From: an uncultured bacterium
GTDB lineage: Bacteria; Planctomycetota; Phycisphaerae; Phycisphaerales; SM1A02
Reading direction: 5' to 3'
DNA: 12,245 nucleotides
Assembly (NCBI GenBank): GCA_903918555.1
Contig: CAIXEV010000167.1
Coordinates: forward strand, 1-12,245
Part shown: positions 1-6,193 of the stretch, piece by piece
How the letters are laid out: each line of letters begins with the position of its first letter
How positions within the stretch are numbered: position 1 is the stretch's first letter
The notes under the pieces: model-generated
Told to the model about the DNA's origin: nothing
The model's input: only the letters and a program-made list of their open reading frames with translations
Database searches by the model: none
Program-made: the position numbers and the translations under genes

Positions 1-927
1 GCCTTCGACGAAGAGTCCGACCAGCTTGCGCGCGGGGCCCTGCTCCTTGATGCGGCGCAGCGCCTCCTGCCCGATGAAGGTGCCGGTGCGCTCGTCGTCC
101 GGGCCGCCGGTCATGCCCTTGTCGAACTTGATCGCGAACTCGAGGCCGGCCGACACAGGGTCGATCTCCTCGGTGATCTCGTGGCCGTAGAGCGGCATTC
201 CCGCCTCCATGCGCAGCGTGTCGCGCGCGCCAAGGCCGACGGGCTTCACCACGCTCGTGTCGCTGCCCATGTCCTTGAGCACCATGCCGAGCGCAAGCTT
301 CGCCATCGACGACGGCAGGATCACCTCGACGCCGTCCTCGCCCGTGTAGCCGGTGCGGGAGACGAGCAGCTTGATGATGACGAGGTTCTTCACCATGAAG
401 CGGTAGCGCTTCATCGAGGGGATGGTCGACGACATCTTCGAGATGAGGTCCATCGCCTTCGGCCCCTGGATCGCCACCATCGCGGTCGACTCGGTCTCGT
501 CCTCGAACTTGAAGGCGAACTGCCCCTTCGCCTCGGCGAAGTGGGCGAGCAGCTTGTGGCGGTTCGAGGCGTTGCAGACCATCAGGTACTCGTCCTCGTC
601 GACGCAGTAGACGAGCACATCGTCGCGGCAGCCGCCGTTCTGGTTGCAGATGAGCGAGTAGCGCACCATTCCCGGCTGCATGCCGAAGATCTGGCGGGTG
701 CACACATGGTCGAGGAACTTGCGCGCGTGGCGTCCGCTGAAACGCAGGCGACCCATGTGCGAGACATCGAAGAAGCCGGCCGACGCGCGGCACTGCTTGT
801 GCTCCTCGATGATCGAGCCGTACGCGATCGGCATCTCGTAGCCCGCGTACTCAACCATCTTCGCCTTGTGCTCGAGGTGAAGGGCGTGGAACGGCGTGCG
901 CTTGAGCGTGACTTCGGCGGTGGTCAT
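1..927 (-). CDS. gcvT: Aminomethyltransferase, glycine cleavage system T protein (partial, C-terminus outside window)
   Basis: GcvT takes the aminomethyl group from lipoyl-GcvH, releases ammonia and transfers the methylene carbon to tetrahydrofolate. 309 codons are visible, starting at ATG 927-925 and running off the left edge. Family hallmarks in order: AGYEMPIAYG (residues 28-37), DVSHMG (54-59), the GGCRDDVLVY stretch (98-107) whose Asp pair (102/103) matches the folate-binding catalytic Asp of E. coli GcvT, TGYTGEDG (192-199), and GLGARDTLRMEAGMPLYG (231-248). About 60-70 residues of the usual ~370 are missing because of the window edge. I see no clear Shine-Dalgarno sequence before the ATG, but the reading begins exactly where family members begin. 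It is transcribed divergently from bamA. Neighbouring gcv genes, if any, lie outside. Confidence 0.95.
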   Translation of the reverse strand, partial: MTTAEVTLKRTPFHALHLEHKAKMVEYAGYEMPIAYGSIIEEHKQCRASAGFFDVSHMGRLRFSGRHARKFLDHVCTRQIFGMQPGMVRYSLICNQNGGCRDDVLVYCVDEDEYLMVCNASNRHKLLAHFAEAKGQFAFKFEDETESTAMVAIQGPKAMDLISKMSSTIPSMKRYRFMVKNLVIIKLLVSRTGYTGEDGVEVILPSSMAKLALGMVLKDMGSDTSVVKPVGLGARDTLRMEAGMPLYGHEITEEIDPVSAGLEFAIKFDKGMTGGPDDERTGTFIGQEALRRIKEQGPARKLVGLFVEG

Positions 928-1009
928 GGGTCGAAGGGTACCGACCACGCGCGACGCCCGCTAGGTTCCGTCGCGCCCCGCGCACCCCGCAACCCGCTAT
1001 CCTGCGGAA
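928..1009. promoter_or_regulatory. Divergent gcvT/bamA spacer with a possible bamA -10 box
   Basis: This 82-bp spacer must carry the 5' signals of both gcvT (minus) and bamA (plus). On the plus strand TATCCT (998-1003) resembles a -10 box and lies only 6 bp before the bamA ATG. Transcription from it would start at or next to the ATG and give a leaderless or near-leaderless mRNA. That fits the absence of a Shine-Dalgarno sequence before bamA. No convincing -35 box sits at 16-18 bp. The -10 call is tentative. Confidence 0.3.
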
Positions 1010-3550
1010 ATGTCCCTTCCCGCCCGCGACCACGCGCGCCGCGCCACCTGCTCGAGCCGTCCCGACGGCTCCCAGCGGCGGCTCGCGACGCTTGCTGCGG
1101 CCGCGATCCTGGCGCTGCCGCTCGCGTCGGCAGGCGTGCTCGCGCAGTCGTCGGCGATCGACGACCAGACGCTCGCCGATCGCCCGATCGCGAAGGTGAC
1201 CTTCCAAGGGCTCTCGCGCGTCTCCGAGCGCGAGGTGCTCAACAACATCCGCGTCGCCGCGGGCCAGCCGTTCGAGTCGGCCGCGGTGCGGCAGGATGTC
1301 GCGACCCTCTACCGGCTGGGGCAGTTCGACACGGTCGACGCCATCGCCACCGTGCTTCCCGACGGCTCGATCGAGCTCGCCTACATGCTCGTCGAGCAGC
1401 CGATCGTGCGCGACCTGCAGGTCGTCGGCAACAAGCTCATCTCCGACCAGGAGCTGCGCAAGGTGATCCCGCTCTACGCGGGCGGACCGCGCGACGACTT
1501 CCTGCTCGAGCAGGCCGTCACGCGCATCAAGGACCTCTACCGCAAGCGGGGCCACTACCTCGCCGAGGTGACCGTCGACGAGACGCGCCTCAAGGAGACG
1601 GGCATCCTGATCCTGCGCATCGTCGAGGGCCCGCGCGTCAAGGTGAAGGAGCTCGAGTTCGTCGGCAACGCGGCGTTCACGGCGCGCGAGCTCGCGGCCG
1701 AGATCAAGACCCAGACGGCCGTGCCGCTCCTCGTGAAGGGCGAGCTCGACGAGGACCGCCTGATCGACGATGTCGCCGCGGTCGACAAGTACTACAAGGA
1801 CCGCGGATTCGTCGATGTCCGCGTCGACCGCCGCATCGAGGTCTCGCCTGACTCGAAGGAGGCGAAGGTCGTCTTCGTGATCAGCGAAGGCCGCCGCTAC
1901 CGCCTGCGCTCGGTGGTGTTCGAGGGCCGCGGCGGCGAAGGCCCGAAGCCGCTCGGCGTGTTCGACGAGCGCCAGCTCGAGGACCTCCTCTTCATCCACC
2001 CGGGCGACATCTACTCGCGCCTCAAGATCGACAAGTCGATCGCGAGCGTCCGCGACAGCTACTACCTCCTCGGCCATGTCGAGGTCGACATCGACGACCG
2101 CACCGTGCGCGTCGGCGAGGAGCCGGAAGTCGACCTCGTGCTGTCGATCCTCGAGGGCCCGCGCACGATCGCGGGGCTCGTGAACATCCAGGGCAACTTC
2201 CTGACGAAGGACAAGGTCGTGCGGCGCCTCGTGCGCATCCAGCCCGGCCGCGTCCTCGACGGCCGCGAGCTCGACCGCTCGAAGGAGCGCGTGCAGGGCA
2301 CGCAGCTCTTCAACGATGTGCGCATCACCGTGCAGCGCCCGCGCGAGGACGAGCAGGACGCGCTCGACCTGCCGCAGGCCGCCGCGACGGACGCGGCGTC
2401 GAAGACCCCCGAGGAGAAAACCGCCGAGGAGCGCACCGCCCTCGTCCGCACCCAGGTGCGCGACATCCTCGCCGAGGTGAAGGAGCGCAACACCGGCAGC
2501 GTCAACTTCGGCGTCGGCCTCGGCACCGACTCCGGCGTCTTCGGCGAGATCAGCGTCAACCAGCGCAACTTCGACATCGACGACACCCCCGAGTCGCTCG
2601 ACGAGCTGATCGCAGGCCGCGCCTTCCGCGGCGCAGGCCAGCAGTTCTCGATGGCGATCGCGCCCGGCAACGAGGTGTCGAACTTCTCGATCGACTTCCT
2701 CGAGCCGCATCTCTTCGAGACCGACTACGCGTTCCGCGTGTCGCCGTTCTACCGGCTGCGCCTCTACCAGGACTACAACGAGAACCGCGCGAGCCTGCCG
2801 CTCTCGCTCTCGCGGCGCCTCGGCGACTTCTGGACCGTGGGCGTCAACACGGCCCTCACCTGGGTCAAGCTCGACAACTTCGACCCCGACACGCCGATCG
2901 AGGTCTTCGAGGACCGCGGCCCGACGACGCTCGCGTCGGTCGGCTTCAATGTCAAGCGCACCGATGTCGACCGGCAGTTCCGCCCGAGCCGCGGCTCCGC
3001 GGTCGACTTCTCCGTCAACCAGTTCGCCAGCCTCGACTCGGTCGACCCGTTCACGGTGTTCAAGGCCGGCTACACGCAGTTCTTCACGGTCTCCGAGGAC
3101 TTCCTCGGGCGCCGCTCGACGCTCCGCGTGGCGGCCGATGCCGGCTACATCGTCGGCGACGCGCCCGTCTACGAGCGCTTCTACCTCGGCGGCCGCACCT
3201 TCCGCGGCTTCCAGTTCCGCACGATCAGCCCGAAGTCGCGGGCCAACATCGACCCGCTCATCCCCCCGTCGAACGATCCGATCGGCGGCAGCTGGCTCTT
3301 CTCGCTCGGCACGCAGTACGAGCAGCCGATCTTCCAGAACTCCTTCGCGGGCGTGGCGTTCATCGACTCCGGCACCGTCACGGACCAGGTCGGATTCGAC
3401 GAGTACCGCGTGTCGGTGGGCATCGGCCTGCGGCTCTACATCCCGCAGTTCGGCCCCGCCCCGCTGGCCTTCGACTTCGCCGTGCCGCTCATGAAGCAGG
3501 ACACCGACGAGACCCAGGTCTTCAGCTTCTCGGCGGAAATTCCCTTCTGA
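1010..3550 (+). CDS. bamA: Outer membrane protein assembly factor BamA
   Basis: BamA (Omp85) folds and inserts beta-barrel proteins into the outer membrane. The 846-residue product has a long basic N-region and a hydrophobic signal core (about 25-42), with likely cleavage near the LAQ at 44-46. Five POTRA domains follow at about 58-130, 131-208, 209-295, 296-385 and 386-495. The fifth ends in VKERNTGSVNFGVG, typical of the entry to the barrel. The C-terminal barrel contains YLGG plus the loop-6 RGF motif (R732-G733-F734), and the protein ends in Phe, the usual outer-membrane C-terminal signature. Two insertions stand out: an acidic A/E/T-rich stretch inside POTRA5 (about 445-482), and about 20 extra residues after the first barrel strand (about 521-543, ending AFRGAGQ), which I recall from planctomycetal BamA. 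The first ATG is used; the next in-frame start would remove the signal peptide. Downstream are Skp-like genes, the usual bamA context. Confidence 0.97.
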   Translation: MSLPARDHARRATCSSRPDGSQRRLATLAAAAILALPLASAGVLAQSSAIDDQTLADRPIAKVTFQGLSRVSEREVLNNIRVAAGQPFESAAVRQDVATLYRLGQFDTVDAIATVLPDGSIELAYMLVEQPIVRDLQVVGNKLISDQELRKVIPLYAGGPRDDFLLEQAVTRIKDLYRKRGHYLAEVTVDETRLKETGILILRIVEGPRVKVKELEFVGNAAFTARELAAEIKTQTAVPLLVKGELDEDRLIDDVAAVDKYYKDRGFVDVRVDRRIEVSPDSKEAKVVFVISEGRRYRLRSVVFEGRGGEGPKPLGVFDERQLEDLLFIHPGDIYSRLKIDKSIASVRDSYYLLGHVEVDIDDRTVRVGEEPEVDLVLSILEGPRTIAGLVNIQGNFLTKDKVVRRLVRIQPGRVLDGRELDRSKERVQGTQLFNDVRITVQRPREDEQDALDLPQAAATDAASKTPEEKTAEERTALVRTQVRDILAEVKERNTGSVNFGVGLGTDSGVFGEISVNQRNFDIDDTPESLDELIAGRAFRGAGQQFSMAIAPGNEVSNFSIDFLEPHLFETDYAFRVSPFYRLRLYQDYNENRASLPLSLSRRLGDFWTVGVNTALTWVKLDNFDPDTPIEVFEDRGPTTLASVGFNVKRTDVDRQFRPSRGSAVDFSVNQFASLDSVDPFTVFKAGYTQFFTVSEDFLGRRSTLRVAADAGYIVGDAPVYERFYLGGRTFRGFQFRTISPKSRANIDPLIPPSNDPIGGSWLFSLGTQYEQPIFQNSFAGVAFIDSGTVTDQVGFDEYRVSVGIGLRLYIPQFGPAPLAFDFAVPLMKQDTDETQVFSFSAEIPF

Positions 3551-3579
3551 CGCATCCACGCCGCGTTCGGCGATGCGTC
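3549..3579 (+). terminator. Hairpin overlapping the bamA stop codon, possible attenuator or weak terminator
   Basis: GACGCATC (3549-3556) and GATGCGTC (3572-3579) are perfect 8-bp inverted arms. Inside them GCCG (3560-3563) pairs with CGGC (3568-3571) around a CGTT loop, leaving a three-base bulge. The hairpin begins within the bamA TGA. No T-run follows, so a classical intrinsic terminator is not supported. It could act as an mRNA-stabilising or attenuating element between bamA and the downstream genes. Confidence 0.4.
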
Positions 3580-3612
3580 GGTGCGGAACACCTCGCGTCC
3601 ACCGCGCGTCCG

Positions 3613-3618
3613 TACAAT
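3613..3618 (+). promoter_or_regulatory. Possible -10 box upstream of the first ompH gene
   Basis: TACAAT matches five of six positions of the bacterial TATAAT -10 consensus and stands out in a G+C-rich 154-bp gap between bamA and the first ompH gene. It is 87 bp before the ATG. No good -35 element is visible at the expected spacing. It may let the ompH-lpx genes be transcribed separately from bamA. This rests on one hexamer. Confidence 0.25.
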
Positions 3619-3704
3619 CCCCGCCGGCGACCGGGGCGGGCGCGAGCGGCGCCTCCCCGAGTCCAGCGACCGCTCCTGCAAGTCCGTTCACTGAGGATCA
3701 CATC

Positions 3705-4355
3705 ATGAAGTCCAACACCCTCGCAGCGTTCGCCCTCGGCTCGGCCGTCGCCATCGCGGCGTTCTTCGCCGGCAACGCCGAAGCGCGCCGCATTCCCGCG
3801 ATGTTCGCGCCGCCGAGCGCGATCGGCATCGTCGACATGGCGACCGTCTTCGACAAGCTCGAGGAGAGCGCCGAGTGGGATGTCAAGATCAAGGCCCTCG
3901 AGGCGCGCGCCGGCGAGGAGATGGGCCGCCGCAAGGCCGAGCTCGACGCGCTCGCGAAGGAGCTCGAGGCGCTGAGCGACGGCGCCGAGAAGGACGCGAA
4001 GCTCGACAGCCTGCGCCTCAAGCGCCTGCAGGCCGAGCAATGGGCCGGCTTCAAGGAGCTCGAGGTCGACCGCGAGACCAGCCTCAAGTGGCAGGCCGTG
4101 TACCGATCGGTGCGCGAAGGCGCCAAGAAGCTCGCTGAAGCCGAGAAGTACGACCTCATCGTCGTCGACGACTCGCGCGTCGAGATCCGCACCCAGCGCG
4201 CGCAGAACGCGCCGAGCCTGACCCAGCAGGCGCAGTCGCAGATCTCGCAGCTCCGCGTCCTCTACGCCGGCCGCACCGTCGATGTCACCGACAAGCTGAT
4301 CGTCCAGATCAACAACGCGCGCAGCCTCAAGCCTGCCGCGACCGCCAAGCCCTGA
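3705..4355 (+). CDS. OmpH/Skp-family periplasmic chaperone, paralogue 1
   Basis: Skp/OmpH proteins hold unfolded outer-membrane proteins in the periplasm and deliver them to BamA. The 216-residue product starts at ATG 3705, preceded by GAGGA (3693-3697) at 7-nt spacing. An upstream in-frame start would add 44 low-complexity residues ahead of an obvious signal peptide, so it is rejected. The signal peptide is residues 1-27 (hydrophobic 6-22, AEA before the RR). Mature features are an initial strand AIGIVDMATVFDK (39-51), a long charged helical region (about 52-147) like the Skp tentacles, then YDLIVVDDSRVEI (149-161), the closing strand of the OmpH core. A C-terminal tail of about 45 residues includes VDVTDKLIVQINN (192-204). 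It lies between bamA and a second, diverged ompH gene. The family call is firm; client specificity is unknown. Confidence 0.88.
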   Translation: MKSNTLAAFALGSAVAIAAFFAGNAEARRIPAMFAPPSAIGIVDMATVFDKLEESAEWDVKIKALEARAGEEMGRRKAELDALAKELEALSDGAEKDAKLDSLRLKRLQAEQWAGFKELEVDRETSLKWQAVYRSVREGAKKLAEAEKYDLIVVDDSRVEIRTQRAQNAPSLTQQAQSQISQLRVLYAGRTVDVTDKLIVQINNARSLKPAATAKP

Positions 4356-4381
4356 CCGCGCGCCACGCGCCTCCCAACCCG

Positions 4382-4445
4382 CGGAACAACCGGAACCCCC
4401 GGAACCCCGGAACCCCCGGAACCCCGGAACCATCGGAACCCCCGA
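4382..4445. repeat. Short tandem array of GGAAC(C)n units between the two ompH genes
   Basis: GGAAC recurs seven times, at 4383, 4392, 4401, 4409, 4418, 4426 and 4435, with spacings of 9, 9, 8, 9, 8 and 9 bp. The unit is GGAACCCC or GGAACCCCC, with two variants (GGAACAACC and GGAACCATC). The array starts 27 bp after the first ompH stop and ends 7 bp before the second ompH ATG, so it fills the place where a ribosome-binding site is expected. It is probably an expandable simple repeat. An effect on translation of the downstream gene is possible but not shown. Confidence 0.85.
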
Positions 4446-4452
4446 GCCACCC

Positions 4453-5085
4453 ATGCCCACCCGACTCAACCACATCGTCTCGCGAGTCCTTCGCGTCGAA
4501 GTGCTTGCCGCGCTCGCGCTCGCCGCGGGCCTCGCGGTCCACTCGTTCCGCCCGCAGGCCCCTGCGGCGGATCCCTCGCGCATCGCCACCATCGACCTCG
4601 AGAAGACCTACAACTCGATCGAGCGCTTCACCGCGGCGCAGGCCACGATCAAGGCCTCGGCGGACGAGCTCGACAAGAAGGTGAAGGCGGCCGAGTCGAC
4701 CGTGAAGGATCTCGAGGCCGAGCTCGAGAGCTTCCAGCCCGGTTCCGACGCGCAGGCCGCGGCGATCCAGAAGCTGCAGATCGCCGTCGGCGAGTTCCGC
4801 GCCGTGCAGGAGTTCGCGCGCGCCAAGCTCGAGCTCGAGCGCGCCCGCGCCCTCCGCGACACCTACCTCGCCATCAAGGACGCGGCGCGCCGCCTCGCCG
4901 AGCGCGACGGCTACGACTACATCCTGCTCGATGACTCGCTGCCAGAGATGGACCTGAAGAACGCGACGCAGACGATGCAGCAGATCTCGGCGCGCCGCTT
5001 CATCTTCGCCACGCCGAAGTCCGATGTGACCAACACCCTGGTCGCCTTCATGAACGACGAGTGGAAGGCGTCGAAGAGTGGCTGA
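4453..5085 (+). CDS. OmpH/Skp-family periplasmic protein, paralogue 2
   Basis: A second Skp-like protein (210 residues), clearly diverged from paralogue 1. The N-terminus has a basic region and a hydrophobic stretch (16-29). An APA motif at 36-38 could be a signal-peptidase site but is rather far from the hydrophobic core, so the protein may instead stay membrane-anchored. The mature part has the family order: strand RIATIDLEKTYN (43-54), a long charged helical pair (about 60-150) broken near the PG at 96-97, and the closing strand YDYILLDDSLPEMDL (154-168), which matches the YDLIVVDDSRVEI strand of paralogue 1. No Shine-Dalgarno is seen before the ATG, where the GGAACCCC array sits. The last 8 bp overlap lpxD (GTGGCTGA), suggesting translational coupling. 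The OmpH/Skp fold is well supported; the chaperone role is inferred from family and context. Confidence 0.82.
   Translation: MPTRLNHIVSRVLRVEVLAALALAAGLAVHSFRPQAPAADPSRIATIDLEKTYNSIERFTAAQATIKASADELDKKVKAAESTVKDLEAELESFQPGSDAQAAAIQKLQIAVGEFRAVQEFARAKLELERARALRDTYLAIKDAARRLAERDGYDYILLDDSLPEMDLKNATQTMQQISARRFIFATPKSDVTNTLVAFMNDEWKASKSG
5063..5068 (+). promoter_or_regulatory. Ribosome-binding site that fixes the lpxD GTG start
   Basis: GGAAGG lies inside the end of the second ompH gene, 9 nt before GTG 5078. Two later in-frame GTG codons (5108 and 5120) have no such sequence upstream, so this site favours the 5078 start. Confidence 0.55.
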
Positions 5086-6193
5086 CGGCTCGTCTGACGC
5101 CGGCCCCGTGGGTATCCCCGTGGGTATCCCCGCGGGCCTCTCCCCCGCCGACCGCACCATCGCGGCGCTTGCCGCGCTGGTCGGCGCGAGCCTCGAGGTG
5201 CCCGCCGGGCTCGACACCGCCCGCGTGGTCGAGGGCCTGAACACCGTCGACCGCGCCGGCCCGGCGGAGATGACCTTCGTCGGAAACGGCAAGTACGCGC
5301 GCCTGCTCGAGTCGAGCACGGCGCTCGCCGCGGTCGTCTCCAGCGATGTCGAGCTCTCCCCCGCCGCGGCCGCGCGCGCGATCCTGCGCGTCAAGAACGC
5401 CGATCACGCGATGATCGCGATCCTCGAGTGCTTCGCCGAGCGCGAGCTGCTTCCGCCGCTGGGCGTCGACCGCACCGCGCGCGTCGATCCGACCGCGCGC
5501 ATCGGCCAAGGCGTGCGCATCGGTTCGTTCGTCACCATCGAGCGCGGCGCCGTCATCGGCGCGGGCGCCACGCTCTTCGACGGCGTGCGCATCTACGCGG
5601 GCGCGTCGGTCGGCGACGGCAGCGTCCTCCACTCGAATGTCGTGATCCGCGAGCGCTGCTCGGTCGGCAAGCGCGTGATCCTCGCCTCGGGCGTGGCGAT
5701 CGGCACCGACGGCTTCGGCTATCGCCCGAGCCCCGACGGGCGGGGCATCGCCAAGATCCCGCACATCGGCTCGGTCGAGATCGAGGACGATGTCGAGATC
5801 GGCGCCAACACCTGCGTCGACCGCGGCAAGTTCGGGGCGACCCGGATCGGCGCCGGATCCAAGATCGACAACCTCTGCCAGATCGGTCACAACTGCGAGA
5901 TCGGCCGCTGCGTCGTGATCAGCGGCCTGACGGGCATCGCCGGCTCGACCAAGGTCGGCGACGGCGCGCAGATCGGCGGAGGCTGCGGAATCGCCGACCA
6001 CCTGAACATCGGACGCGGGGTACGCCTCGCGGCGCGGTCGGGGGTCATGAGCGATATCCCCGATGGCGAGACCTGGGGAGGCTTTCCTGCGCAAGACATC
6101 CGTCTCGCTTTGCGGGAGGTCGCTCTCGTCCGTAAACTCCCCGAGTGGCATCGCCAGCTCAAACACCTTCTCGATCCGCCGAAGGCGCGCTGA
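5078..6193 (+). CDS. lpxD: UDP-3-O-(3-hydroxyacyl)glucosamine N-acyltransferase LpxD
   Basis: LpxD adds the second 3-hydroxyacyl chain, from acyl-ACP, to the 2-amino group of UDP-3-O-acyl-GlcN, the third step of lipid A synthesis. The product has 371 residues. The N-terminal substrate-binding domain (about 21-125) includes MTFVGNGKYARLL (65-77), like the ITFMVNPKY segment of E. coli LpxD. Hexapeptide left-handed beta-helix repeats span about 131-325. Signatures are GTDGFGY (209-215), KIPHIGSVEIEDDVEIGANTCVDRG (226-250), and IDNLCQIGHN (263-272), in which H271 matches the catalytic His of E. coli LpxD. The C-terminal helix (about 341-366) is typical. The GTG start overlaps the preceding stop by 8 bp. 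Residues 1-20 are an extra low-complexity leader containing a duplicated VGIP, so the true start could be slightly later. The gene overlaps lpxC-fabZ by 49 bp. Confidence 0.96.
   Translation: MADGSSDAGPVGIPVGIPAGLSPADRTIAALAALVGASLEVPAGLDTARVVEGLNTVDRAGPAEMTFVGNGKYARLLESSTALAAVVSSDVELSPAAAARAILRVKNADHAMIAILECFAERELLPPLGVDRTARVDPTARIGQGVRIGSFVTIERGAVIGAGATLFDGVRIYAGASVGDGSVLHSNVVIRERCSVGKRVILASGVAIGTDGFGYRPSPDGRGIAKIPHIGSVEIEDDVEIGANTCVDRGKFGATRIGAGSKIDNLCQIGHNCEIGRCVVISGLTGIAGSTKVGDGAQIGGGCGIADHLNIGRGVRLAARSGVMSDIPDGETWGGFPAQDIRLALREVALVRKLPEWHRQLKHLLDPPKAR
5108..5131 (+). repeat. In-frame 12-bp direct repeat in the lpxD leader
   Basis: GTGGGTATCCCC occurs twice back to back (5108-5119 and 5120-5131) and encodes VGIPVGIP in the non-conserved N-terminal leader of LpxD. 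Each copy begins with an in-frame GTG, so the duplication also duplicates a potential alternative start codon. Confidence 0.8.

Noticed and set aside
181..1851. 556-codon plus-strand frame through gcvT and into bamA
   Set aside because: It is antisense to gcvT and out of frame with bamA, Arg/Ala/His-rich, and has no recognisable domain.
851..3691. Very long open frame antisense to bamA (946 codons, minus strand)
   Set aside because: It mirrors the bamA reading frame, is dominated by Arg, Ala, Glu, Val and Asp with no domain pattern, and arises because high-G+C codon use rarely creates antisense stops. bamA on the plus strand is unambiguous.
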